Source of the DNA: an uncultured Saprospiraceae bacterium
GTDB lineage: Bacteria; Bacteroidota; Bacteroidia; Chitinophagales; Saprospiraceae
NCBI GenBank assembly: GCA_937942405.1
Contig: CALDEN010000325.1
Span: forward strand, 1 to 7,647
DNA: 7,647 bases
Reading direction: 5' to 3'
Part shown: piece by piece, positions 1-6,681 of the stretch
How the letters are laid out: every line of letters begins with the position of its first letter
Numbering within the stretch: position 1 is the first letter of the stretch
Notes under the pieces: generated by a model
Databases searched by the model: none
Told to the model about the DNA's origin: nothing
The model's input: the letters and a program-made list of their open reading frames with translations, nothing else
Translations under genes and position numbers: made by a program

Positions 1-647
1 AACTGGTCCCATTTATAGTTGAGATTGTCGTCGGTGATGGCATATATCGTAAACTGGGCTTGCTTTATGTTGCTGATAGAAAAATTGCCCGTTTTATCTG
101 TTTTTGCATAGTATAGTGGTCGTTCAGTATAGACGAGTGTATCCGATGGCATATCATATAACATCACTAGAGCATCTTCTATGGGCTCACTAGAGTAAGC
201 GTCTTTTACTGTTCCACTTATTGAAAGCGAATCTATTTTATCTCCTGTGGCAAACACGAATTTGAAATTCTTTAAAATATTTCCTTCATGATAGTCCTTG
301 ATGGCATCACCAAAATTGATGGTATAGGTTACATCTTCTTTTAGGACCTCCTCTTCGGGAAATTCAAAAACGAGCTTTTTCCCTTTGGAGCTTATTTTGG
401 GTATACCGTTAAGAGGGGGTGATATTCCTACTTCTTTAATTGTGTTTTTTACTTCTATAAATTCGTCGAAGAATAGCTCAAATTTGCTCGGACTGAAATT
501 GGTTTGAAAATTTGGGGTAGATTTTTCTATCTCGAGAACAGGTGGATCTTCATCCTCATCTCCTCCTGTGAGGGTTCCCTGTGTAGCACAAGACCAAAAT
601 AGTATGGCTAAGCAGAGTAGTATGAAGTAGTTCGTAGTCTTAAACAT
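1..647 (-). CDS. Ig-like (Big_5) domain lipoprotein, N-terminal part
   Basis: This is a partial gene: 215 codons are open from the ATG at 645-647 down to the left edge, and the C-terminus is missing. Residues 1-19 form a short positively charged and then hydrophobic signal segment that ends at Trp-Ser-Cys20, a relaxed Bacteroidota lipobox. Cys20 is therefore the likely lipidated residue. An acidic linker follows (Asp30-Asp34), then Pro-Pro at 35-36, the usual entry to a Big_5/SbsA-like Ig domain at about 36-134. From about 141 a second beta-rich module begins (Ser-Gly-Thr-Val-Lys-Asp, later a Thr-Gly-Asn-Phe-Ser turn near 186-190), which resembles a carboxypeptidase-regulatory-like fold. The family in Bacteroidota usually exceeds 500 residues, so more than half may lie outside the window. 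It is probably anchored in the outer membrane or periplasm. Its function is unknown. The ATG directly follows the xerD stop, which implies co-transcription and perhaps translational coupling. Confidence 0.85.
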   Translation of the reverse strand, partial: MFKTTNYFILLCLAILFWSCATQGTLTGGDEDEDPPVLEIEKSTPNFQTNFSPSKFELFFDEFIEVKNTIKEVGISPPLNGIPKISSKGKKLVFEFPEEEVLKEDVTYTINFGDAIKDYHEGNILKNFKFVFATGDKIDSLSISGTVKDAYSSEPIEDALVMLYDMPSDTLVYTERPLYYAKTDKTGNFSISNIKQAQFTIYAITDDNLNYKWDQ

Positions 648-1577
648 CTAAGAATATACGTATGATTCCCTGCTTTTGTTGCGAGGATGGCAATTCATAA
701 TCGTGTTTCTGAGGTATGCGGTATCTAGATGGGTATATATTTCTGTAGTGGTGATGGACTCATGCCCGAGCATTTCTTGTACCGCTCTGAGATCTGCACC
801 ACCTTCTACGAGATGGGTAGCAAACGAGTGTCTGAATGTATGGGGGCTGATGGATTTATCTATTCCTGCTTTGGCGACAGCCTCTTTTATGACATTAAAA
901 ACCATGATCCGAGACAGGTGTTTCCCTCTGCGATTGAGAAACAGGAAGTCGTTGTGGTCAGAATGGATGTTGTCCATATGATTGCGGTATCCTTCTACGT
1001 AAAATCCGATCTGCTTCATGGCTTCTGATCCGATGGGGACGATCCGTTCTTTATTGTTTTTACCGAGTACTTTGACATATCCGACATCATCGAAGTAATG
1101 ACTGAGTTTGAGGGTTATGAGCTCGGTAACACGTAAACCGCATGCATAGAGTGTTTCTAGCATTGCTCTATTTCTTTGGCCATGAGCCGTACTGACATCT
1201 ATGGTCGCCATGACTGCTGTAATCTCATCGTAGCTGAGTACATCGGGAATTTTTCTAGGCAATTTAGGCCCTTCTAGTAGTTCTGTCGGTGAGTCATTTA
1301 TGACATCTTCGAGAAGTAGATATTTATAGAAAGACTTGATGCCTGAGATAATTCGAGCTTGTGTACGAGCACCTAGTCCTAGATCACTTATAAAATGTAA
1401 AAAGCCCTCTAGATCTTCATAGACTACTTCGATGGGATTTTTAGGATTATCTAGCGTTTGGAAATACTGATGCAACTTGAGTACATCATCTTCATATGCC
1501 ATGATGGAGTTCTCCGATAATGACCGTTCGAGCATGAGATATGCTTTAAATCCGTTGATGGCAGAATTCCATTCCAT
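648..1577 (-). CDS. xerD: Tyrosine recombinase XerD
   Basis: Site-specific tyrosine recombinase that, with a partner Xer protein, resolves chromosome dimers at dif during division. The 309-residue length fits the family (about 300). The N-terminal SAM-like core-binding domain covers about 1-95 (Ala-Tyr-Leu...Glu-Arg-Ser-Leu-Ser-Glu-Asn-Ser) and the catalytic domain about 112-300. The full catalytic set is visible: Arg149 (Cys-Gly-Leu-Arg-Val-Thr-Glu-Leu), Lys173 in the beta-hairpin, His246 and Arg249 (His-Thr-Phe-Arg-His), His272 (Leu-Gly-His) and nucleophile Tyr281 (Ile-Tyr-Thr-His). The spacing is within one or two residues of E. coli XerD, and no XerC-specific feature is seen. The XerD rather than XerC assignment rests on overall resemblance and on the presence of aroQ in the neighbourhood, so an XerC-type paralogue cannot be fully excluded. 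The start at 1577 gives the normal family N-terminus. The stop TAG is immediately followed by the ATG of the lipoprotein gene. Confidence 0.93.
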   Translation of the reverse strand: MEWNSAINGFKAYLMLERSLSENSIMAYEDDVLKLHQYFQTLDNPKNPIEVVYEDLEGFLHFISDLGLGARTQARIISGIKSFYKYLLLEDVINDSPTELLEGPKLPRKIPDVLSYDEITAVMATIDVSTAHGQRNRAMLETLYACGLRVTELITLKLSHYFDDVGYVKVLGKNNKERIVPIGSEAMKQIGFYVEGYRNHMDNIHSDHNDFLFLNRRGKHLSRIMVFNVIKEAVAKAGIDKSISPHTFRHSFATHLVEGGADLRAVQEMLGHESITTTEIYTHLDTAYLRNTIMNCHPRNKSRESYVYS

Positions 1578-1599
1578 CCCTCTAAGATATTAAAGAAAA

Positions 1600-1628
1600 T
1601 TGTAATATGTTTTTTCATCTTAGTTTAA
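1600..1628 (+). promoter_or_regulatory. Possible promoter of the GltB-like gene
   Basis: In the 68-bp divergent gap, TTG at 1600-1602 and TAGTTTAA at 1621-1628 are separated by 18 bases. They resemble the Bacteroidota -33 (TTG) and -7 (TAnnTTTG) elements; the last base of the -7 box deviates. Transcription would start about 10 bases before the ATG at 1646, giving a very short leader. Such matches occur by chance in AT-rich DNA, so this is tentative. No equally good box was seen for xerD on the other strand. Confidence 0.3.
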
Positions 1629-1645
1629 TGTTTTAATATTATGAT

Positions 1646-3268
1646 ATGAGAGTACTAGTTATCTTAGGAAGTTTGGCAATGGTGATCGGTTCGATCCTAG
1701 CCGGCCTCTTTATTTCGGGTGGTTATTGGTGGACGCTTATCCTTACGGCTCCTATATTTATGCTCGCCATTTATGATGCTTTCCAGAAGAAAAAAGCCAT
1801 ACTCAGAAACTTCCCGATACTCGGAAGATCTAGGTATGCTGCGGAATGGCTGAGGCCAAAATTATATCAGTACTTTATCGAACCAGATACGGATGGAAGA
1901 CCATTTAATCGTCTCGATCGCAATATCGTCTATCAGCGATCTAAGATGGTCAATGATACGACCCCTTTTGGAACACAGATAGACACCTATAATGACGGCT
2001 ATGAGTGGATAAACCATAGCATCGGAGCACTGGATCACCATGACTTAGAAGAGCACCCCAAAGTTCTGGTCGGGGGTAAAAACTGCAAACAACCCTATAA
2101 TCTCAGCATATTTAATGTATCAGCGATGAGTTTTGGTTCATTGAGTAAAAATGCAGTGATGGCACTCAATGGTGGAGCTTCTATCGGAGAGTTTGCTCAG
2201 AATACTGGCGAGGGTGGTATATCAGAACATCATGATAAGCACAATGGAGATCTTATTTATCAGATCGGAACGGGATACTTTGGTTGTAGAACAGCAGACG
2301 GAAATTTCTCTGAGGAACTCTATGCAGAACGAACTAATAAGCCCAATGTAAAAATGATCGAGATAAAATTATCTCAAGGTGCAAAACCAGGTCATGGCGG
2401 AATCTTACCAGCCAAAAAAGCGACTCCAGAAATTGCCAAAATCAGAAATATAGAACCCTATAAATCTGTATTATCTCCACCATATCATAAGGCATTTAAG
2501 ACCCCGATGGAACTGATCCAGTTTATAGGCAAGTGCCAAGAACTATCAGGAGGTAAACCTGTAGGTTTTAAATTATGTGTCGGACATAAATCAGAGTTTA
2601 TAGCGATCTGTAAAGCCATGCTCGAGACAGGTATAACGCCAGACTTTATCTCCGTAGATGGGGGAGAAGGGGGTACTGGAGCAGCACCATTAGAATTTAG
2701 TAACTCGGTCGGGATGCCTTTTATTGAAGGATTGACCTTTGTGTACAACACACTTATCGGTTTTAATCTTAAAAAAGAGATCACACTTATTGCTTCAGGT
2801 AAGATCGTATCTGGGTTCCATGTTTTCAGAGCGATATCACTAGGAGCGGATGCTTGTTATTCTGCTAGAGCGATGATGATGGCAGTCGGTTGTATCCAAG
2901 CTCTCGAGTGTAATCACAATACCTGTCCTACAGGAGTAGCTACACAGGACCCTAGTTTGATGAAAGGCTTAGATGTCAATGATAAGAAATTCAGAGTCGC
3001 TAATTATCACAGAGAGACGGTAAAGTCTTTTGTGGAATTGATGGCTGCAACGGGTATAGATCATCCCGATCAGATAAATCGATCTCATGTAAATCGCCGC
3101 ATCGATAAAAATAAAGTAGCTACTTATAATCAAATTTTTCCCTACATAAGAGAAGGCTGTCTACTCACAAAAGAATCCATTCCTGAATCCTGGAAAACCG
3201 ATGTAGCTCTCGCCGATATCCATTCTTTTAAACCTAGATTTGAGATGGTATATATAGAAGAGGACTAG
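1646..3268 (+). CDS. Membrane-anchored FMN-binding glutamate synthase family protein
   Basis: The 540-residue protein has two hydrophobic segments (about 3-22 and 27-45), followed by basic residues (Lys48-Lys50). This suggests a membrane hairpin with the enzyme domain in the cytoplasm. The rest is a GltB-type FMN-binding (Glu_synthase) barrel. Visible motifs are Ser-Ala-Met-Ser-Phe-Gly-Ser-Leu-Ser at 159-167, the Gly-rich Asp-Gly-Gly-Glu-Gly-Gly-Thr-Gly-Ala at 338-346, the phosphate-binding region Ala-Ser-Gly-Lys-Ile at 383-387, and Cys416-X5-Cys422-X4-Cys427 before Pro-Thr-Gly-Val-Ala-Thr-Gln-Asp-Pro. That Cys spacing matches the 3Fe-4S ligands of glutamate synthase. The N-terminal glutamine amidotransferase domain and the C-terminal GXGXG domain of GltB are both absent, and no gltD lies nearby. 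It is therefore unlikely to be a complete glutamate synthase, and the substrate is unknown. The ATG at 1641 hits a stop at once, so 1646 is the start. Flavin and Fe-S binding are inferred from motifs. Confidence 0.88.
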   Translation: MRVLVILGSLAMVIGSILAGLFISGGYWWTLILTAPIFMLAIYDAFQKKKAILRNFPILGRSRYAAEWLRPKLYQYFIEPDTDGRPFNRLDRNIVYQRSKMVNDTTPFGTQIDTYNDGYEWINHSIGALDHHDLEEHPKVLVGGKNCKQPYNLSIFNVSAMSFGSLSKNAVMALNGGASIGEFAQNTGEGGISEHHDKHNGDLIYQIGTGYFGCRTADGNFSEELYAERTNKPNVKMIEIKLSQGAKPGHGGILPAKKATPEIAKIRNIEPYKSVLSPPYHKAFKTPMELIQFIGKCQELSGGKPVGFKLCVGHKSEFIAICKAMLETGITPDFISVDGGEGGTGAAPLEFSNSVGMPFIEGLTFVYNTLIGFNLKKEITLIASGKIVSGFHVFRAISLGADACYSARAMMMAVGCIQALECNHNTCPTGVATQDPSLMKGLDVNDKKFRVANYHRETVKSFVELMAATGIDHPDQINRSHVNRRIDKNKVATYNQIFPYIREGCLLTKESIPESWKTDVALADIHSFKPRFEMVYIEED

Positions 3269-3373
3269 ATCTGGTATCGAGGAAATTTTTCTTGGAATTA
3301 TTGTTCTTGCTTAATTCATTCCTTATGACAAGGGAGTGCCACTAATAATATGGCATGATAAATAGCGATTGAC

Positions 3374-3381
3374 TACATTTG
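3374..3381 (+). promoter_or_regulatory. Bacteroidota-type -7 box upstream of recQ
   Basis: TACATTTG matches the Bacteroidota -7 consensus TAnnTTTG exactly. The -33 position carries only a weak ATGG at 3350-3353 instead of TTTG. Transcription from here would start near 3387-3390 and leave a leader of about 105 bases before the recQ ATG at 3494. The rest of the 225-bp gap between the GltB-like gene and recQ holds only short imperfect inverted repeats (TGCCA/TGGCA at 3337-3355) and no supported gene. The box probably drives recQ together with aroQ. Confidence 0.5.
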
Positions 3382-3493
3382 CATGCTGAATATCAATAGA
3401 GAACACCCTCTAAGGTTAAAAATTATCGTATTTTAGAAAGAATTCTAGCTCTGACATGCCATCCGGCAAGTTGGAAATTTATAAAGAAAAATA

Positions 3494-5683
3494 ATGAGTG
3501 AATTAAGGAGTGCTTTAAAGCAATATTTTGGTTTTGAAGAGTTCAGAGGTGAGCAAGAAAAAATAATCCAAAGTATACTTGATGGAACGAACACTTTTGT
3601 GATCATGCCTACAGGTGGTGGCAAGTCGATGTGTTATCAGCTGCCCGCCCTAATGTCGGAAGGAACTGCAATCGTAATCTCTCCACTTATTGCCTTGATG
3701 AAAGATCAGGTAGACTCTATCCGATCATATGGAAAAGATGACAGTATAGCTCATGTGATGAACTCATCACTCAACAAAGGCCAGCTGACTCAGGTCAAAG
3801 AAGACCTCGTAAATAAGAAGACAAAACTCCTTTATGTAGCTCCAGAAACACTCAATAGAGAGGATGTGATTGAGTTTTTTAAAACGATCAAAATATCTTT
3901 TATAGCAGTAGATGAGGCTCATTGTATCTCTGAGTGGGGACACGACTTCCGACCAAACTATAGACGTATCAGGCATATGATCGACAGTATCGGAGAGGGT
4001 ATTCCGATAATTGCACTGACGGCTACGGCTACTCCAAAGGTGCAGTTAGATATACAGAAGAATCTAGATATTTCTAATGGAAATGTTTTCGTTTCGTCGT
4101 TTAATAGAACCAATCTGTATTATGAGATCCGTCCGAAAACCAGCTTAGATCAGGCTCAGAAATCCATCGTTCAGATTATACGTACGATGAAAGGAAAATC
4201 TGGGATCGTCTATGTATTAAGTAGAAAGTCTACAGAAGAGGTTGCCAATATACTGCAGGTAAATGGTATAAACGCCAAGGCATATCATGCCGGTCTAGAT
4301 CAAAAGAGACGAGTTAAAACCCAAGAAGAATTCCTTATGCAAGACATCGATGTGATCGTAGCCACGATTGCATTCGGTATGGGGATCGATAAGCCAGATG
4401 TGCGATTTGTGATCCACTATGATATTCCTAAGAGTTTAGAAAATTACTATCAAGAAACAGGAAGAGCCGGAAGAGATGGCTTAGAGGGTAAATGTTATGC
4501 ATTCTACTCGTATAAGGATATCCTGAAACTAGAAAAATTTAATAAGGATAAGCCGGTATCAGAACGTGAGTTACATGGTCAGCTCATGGAAGAGGTGGTC
4601 GCCTACTCAGAATCGCCGTCATGTCGTCGAAAAGGAATACTGCACTACTTCGGTGAGCAGTTCGATGAAGAGCGATGTGAAAAAATGTGCGATAACTGTA
4701 GAAATCCTAAAGAACGAGTAGAAGCACAAAATGAGGTACTCATCGCTCTAGAGGCAGTAGATGCCATTAAAGAAAAATTTACAATTAAGCCACTGATCGA
4801 GTTTATCAGAGGGAATCATAGTCGAGAGATGAAGGATTTTGGCTTTACAGAAAATAAGCAGTTTGGTAGAGGTAAGGAGCAAGAAGATTTATACTGGCAC
4901 TCATTGATCAGACAGACCATGCTGGCAGGATATCTCAGAAAAGAAATAGAAGAATACGGTGTGCTCAAGATCACCCATGAAGGAAGGGCGTTTATGAAAA
5001 AGCCAGTCAGTATTCAGATTGCTCTAAATCATGATTACGCGAGTGTAAAAGAAGCCGATATTATGACCTCAGCAACGGCCGGCACAGCCTTAGACGAAGT
5101 ATTGTTTAAGCAATTAATGGATCTGAGGAAAGCAGAATCTAAAAAGCATAAAGTACAGCCTTGGGTCGTTTTCGGAGAGCCATCGCTAAAGGATATGGCT
5201 ACTTTTTATCCAATCTCAGAAGACGACATGCTCAATATCAGTGGTGTCAGTCAAGGGAAAGCACGTAGATATGGTATTCCTTTTATGTCCCTCATTAAAG
5301 ATTATGTAGAGGCCAATGGCATAGAAAGACCTGAGGATATGGTCATCAAGCAAGTAGCCAATAAATCAAAAAACAAGGTAGCCATTATCCAAGGGATAGA
5401 TCGTAAACTGCCTTTTGAGGATATCGCCAATTCTGTAAAGATGGATGTGCCCAAGTTACTAGAGGAGATGAATGCCATCGTAGATTCTGGTACTAAGCTC
5501 AATATCGATTACTTTTTAGAGGAGATTCTCGATGAGGAAATCATGGACGAGATCTTTGATTACTTTGGAGAGGCAGAGTCAGATAGTATGGAAGATGCTT
5601 TTGCTGAATTAAAAGAAGATGACATCAGCATGGAAGAGATCCAAGTAGCAAGAATAAAATACATGACCATTCATGCCAATTAA
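3494..5683 (+). CDS. recQ: ATP-dependent DNA helicase RecQ
   Basis: A 3'-to-5' superfamily 2 DNA helicase acting in recombination and repair of stalled or broken forks. All expected parts are present in 729 residues. Helicase motifs: Walker A Gly41-Gly-Gly-Lys44-Ser45, DEAH box Asp140-His143 followed by the RecQ aromatic-rich loop (Cys-Ile-Ser-Glu-Trp-Gly-His-Asp-Phe-Arg to about 156), Thr-Ala-Thr at 177-179, and motif VI Gln320-Glu-Thr-Gly-Arg-Ala-Gly-Arg-Asp-Gly329. The zinc site is Cys377, Cys395, Cys399 and Cys402. A winged-helix RQC domain follows at about 410-515 and an HRDC domain at about 530-610. Residues about 620-729 form an additional acidic helical tail that resembles the RecQ-associated helix-turn-helix domain (HTH_40) common in Bacteroidota, which makes the protein longer than E. 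coli RecQ (about 610). The start is preceded by an A-rich stretch rather than a Shine-Dalgarno sequence. aroQ begins 16 bases after the stop. Confidence 0.96.
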   Translation: MSELRSALKQYFGFEEFRGEQEKIIQSILDGTNTFVIMPTGGGKSMCYQLPALMSEGTAIVISPLIALMKDQVDSIRSYGKDDSIAHVMNSSLNKGQLTQVKEDLVNKKTKLLYVAPETLNREDVIEFFKTIKISFIAVDEAHCISEWGHDFRPNYRRIRHMIDSIGEGIPIIALTATATPKVQLDIQKNLDISNGNVFVSSFNRTNLYYEIRPKTSLDQAQKSIVQIIRTMKGKSGIVYVLSRKSTEEVANILQVNGINAKAYHAGLDQKRRVKTQEEFLMQDIDVIVATIAFGMGIDKPDVRFVIHYDIPKSLENYYQETGRAGRDGLEGKCYAFYSYKDILKLEKFNKDKPVSERELHGQLMEEVVAYSESPSCRRKGILHYFGEQFDEERCEKMCDNCRNPKERVEAQNEVLIALEAVDAIKEKFTIKPLIEFIRGNHSREMKDFGFTENKQFGRGKEQEDLYWHSLIRQTMLAGYLRKEIEEYGVLKITHEGRAFMKKPVSIQIALNHDYASVKEADIMTSATAGTALDEVLFKQLMDLRKAESKKHKVQPWVVFGEPSLKDMATFYPISEDDMLNISGVSQGKARRYGIPFMSLIKDYVEANGIERPEDMVIKQVANKSKNKVAIIQGIDRKLPFEDIANSVKMDVPKLLEEMNAIVDSGTKLNIDYFLEEILDEEIMDEIFDYFGEAESDSMEDAFAELKEDDISMEEIQVARIKYMTIHAN

Positions 5684-5699
5684 GACTTCATTGTACTAA

Positions 5700-6149
5700 A
5701 TGAAAAACATCATCATCATCAATGGTCCCAATCTAAATCTGCTCGGTCAGAGACAGACCGATATATACGGAGAGAAGTCGTTTGAAGAGTATTTCCATGC
5801 CCTACAAAATGAATATCCGGATATCAATCTGTCCTATTTCCAGTCTAATTATGAAGGGGCACTTATAGATCGCTTGCATTACGTAGGTTTTGATCATGAC
5901 GGCATTATCTTAAATGCAGGAGGCTATACTCATACCTCGATCGCCCTTATGGATGCGATACATTCTATATCTAGCCCAGTGGTAGAGGTCCACATCAGTA
6001 ATATCTATGAGCGGGAAGAGTTCAGACACTTTTCCTACGTAGAACAGGCCGCAGTACATAGTATAGTCGGCAGAGGCTTGAAGGGATATGATGAGGCTAT
6101 TTTATGGTTGAAAGATGGCAATTTATCTAAAGCCAGTAAGGAGTCTTAA
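5700..6149 (+). CDS. aroQ: Type II 3-dehydroquinate dehydratase
   Basis: Cytoplasmic enzyme of the shikimate pathway that converts 3-dehydroquinate to 3-dehydroshikimate; the type II family forms dodecamers and needs no Schiff-base lysine. The 149-residue length is normal. Seen in the sequence: Asn8-Gly-Pro-Asn11-Leu-Asn-Leu-Leu-Gly16, the flexible lid with Arg18 and catalytic Tyr23 (Asp-Ile-Tyr-Gly), the Gln-Ser-Asn-Tyr-Glu-Gly segment at 48-53, Asn72-Ala-Gly-Gly-Tyr-Thr-His78 for substrate binding, Asp85, catalytic His98 (Glu-Val-His-Ile-Ser-Asn), and Arg109 (Glu-Glu-Phe-Arg-His). All correspond to the active-site residues of the M. tuberculosis enzyme with a shift of one to three positions. 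It lies 16 bases behind recQ with no visible promoter of its own, so co-transcription is likely. The stop codon sits inside a small AT-rich inverted repeat (6145-6158). Confidence 0.97.
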   Translation: MKNIIIINGPNLNLLGQRQTDIYGEKSFEEYFHALQNEYPDINLSYFQSNYEGALIDRLHYVGFDHDGIILNAGGYTHTSIALMDAIHSISSPVVEVHISNIYEREEFRHFSYVEQAAVHSIVGRGLKGYDEAILWLKDGNLSKASKES

Positions 6150-6276
6150 ATCTTTAAGTGTTTTGAAGAAGAGTGGGCATCGTCGCCTTACAGTGGGTGG
6201 CGGGGCTGCATTAGTAGAAAATGGAACCTTAGAATCTTTGATTAAACAGCTAAGATTACTTCCTATATCCGTTTAA
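6115..6276 (+). CDS. Doubtful 53-residue ORF between aroQ and rnpA
   Basis: An ATG-initiated frame of 53 codons starts inside the 3' end of aroQ (35 bases of overlap, different frame) and ends 14 bases inside the 3' end of rnpA on the opposite strand. The product would be basic in its first half (Leu-Lys-Lys-Ser-Gly-His-Arg-Arg) with a Gly-Gly-Gly-Ala-Ala turn and a hydrophobic C-terminal third. It has no signal peptide or motif I recognise. The opposite strand is also open across most of this stretch (though without an ATG), and the region contains hairpins, so the open frame may be a by-product of structured, locally GC-richer DNA. I cannot assign a function, and it is more likely non-coding than coding. 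Confidence 0.15.
   Translation: MAIYLKPVRSLKSLSVLKKSGHRRLTVGGGAALVENGTLESLIKQLRLLPISV
6145..6158 (+). terminator. Weak AT-rich inverted repeat at the aroQ stop
   Basis: CTTAAA and TTTAAG are perfect inverted arms around TC, effectively a 5-bp stem with a 4-base loop, followed by TGTTTT at 6159-6164. It overlaps the aroQ stop codon. It has the layout of an intrinsic terminator, but the stem is short and AT-only apart from one pair, so it would be weak if it works at all. Confidence 0.2.
6177..6209. repeat. GC-rich imperfect hairpin between aroQ and rnpA
   Basis: The arms GCATCGTCGCC (6177-6187) and GGCGGGGCTGC (6199-6209) can form an 11-position stem with eight Watson-Crick pairs, one G-T pair and two mismatches around an 11-base loop. 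It is the most GC-rich patch in the area and has no T-run directly after it on either strand. It could be a transcript 3'-end stabiliser, part of a convergent terminator region, or chance. Confidence 0.3.
6218..6257 (-). terminator. Candidate terminator of rnpA
   Basis: Read on the minus strand just after the rnpA stop, AATCTTAG (6257-6250) pairs with CTAAGGTT (6232-6225) over eight positions with one G-T pair. An inner AATC/GATT stem with an AAA loop stacks on the 3' arm. The structure is followed by CCATTTT, a short T-run ending at 6218. The position and order suit an intrinsic terminator for rnpA, but the stem is AT-rich and the T-run has only four bases. Confidence 0.4.
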
Positions 6277-6646
6277 TGGTCCGTTCTATTAAGGTGATGA
6301 TCTTTTGTTCCAGCTTGTGATAATCGGGAATTTCTCGACCCACATAGATATACATGAGCATGATCTGTTTCTTCTGTTTTGTGAGCTCTTCTTTGAGATC
6401 TAGGCAGTTAAGGCGATAGGCTTCTCTGAATAGCCTTTTAATTTTGTTGCGATCTACAGCCTTTTTGAAGTTACGTTTAGGAACAGATACAGAAAAGAGG
6501 CTCGGCTTCTGACCTTCTGGAAGTTCTTGGATAATATATACCTGTTTTACGGGATACACTGATAAATGTTTACCCTCTTCAAACAGACGATCGATCGACT
6601 TTCGGCTTTTAAGCTTTTCCTTATTAGAGAGGGTAAAAGATTTCAT
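6263..6646 (-). CDS. rnpA: Ribonuclease P protein component
   Basis: Small basic protein that binds the RNase P RNA and helps it cleave the 5' leader from precursor tRNAs. The 127-residue length is typical. The N-terminus (Phe-Thr-Leu-Ser-Asn-Lys-Glu-Lys-Leu-Lys-Ser-Arg-Lys) and the Phe-Glu-Glu-Gly-Lys stretch at 22-26 match the family. The signature RNR motif is clear at 63-75 (Ala-Val-Asp-Arg-Asn-Lys-Ile-Lys-Arg-Leu-Phe-Arg-Glu), preceded by Phe-Ser-Val-Ser-Val-Pro-Lys-Arg at 51-58. The gene is not next to rpmH or dnaA here, unlike in many other bacteria: it converges on aroQ and diverges from a secreted-protein gene. The start at 6646 gives the normal N-terminus. No strong promoter box was found in the 101-bp upstream gap. 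Confidence 0.95.
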   Translation of the reverse strand: MKSFTLSNKEKLKSRKSIDRLFEEGKHLSVYPVKQVYIIQELPEGQKPSLFSVSVPKRNFKKAVDRNKIKRLFREAYRLNCLDLKEELTKQKKQIMLMYIYVGREIPDYHKLEQKIITLIERTIKRI

Positions 6647-6681
6647 TGGATTTAACTAGCCATAATAGTAAGCACTAAAAT

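Noticed and set aside
676..1028. Two plus-strand ORFs of about 100 codons opposite xerD
   Set aside because: They lie fully within xerD on the other strand, whose catalytic residues are all intact, and their products show no domain features.
648..1577. xerD as a phage or integron integrase marking a mobile element
   Set aside because: Its length and active-site spacing match housekeeping XerD, and there are no attachment-site repeats, tRNA or phage genes nearby.
2169..2784. Small ORFs within the GltB-like gene on both strands
   Set aside because: They are out-of-frame shadows of a clearly coding region with conserved motifs.
3282..3296. Possible terminator after the GltB-like gene
   Set aside because: AGGAAA/TTTCTT can pair only with a 2-base loop or as a 5-bp stem with a G-T pair, and no T-run follows.
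3383..3436. 17-residue ORF in the recQ leader (possible leader peptide)
   Set aside because: Its ATG overlaps or precedes the predicted transcription start, and no run of a single amino acid suggests attenuation.
3767..5502. Minus-strand ORFs of 66-69 codons inside recQ
   Set aside because: They are antisense shadows of recQ with no recognisable features.
6199..6210. GGGGCTGC resembling the start of tmRNA
   Set aside because: No tmRNA-like acceptor stem partner, tag reading frame or CCA end is present in the 113-bp gap.
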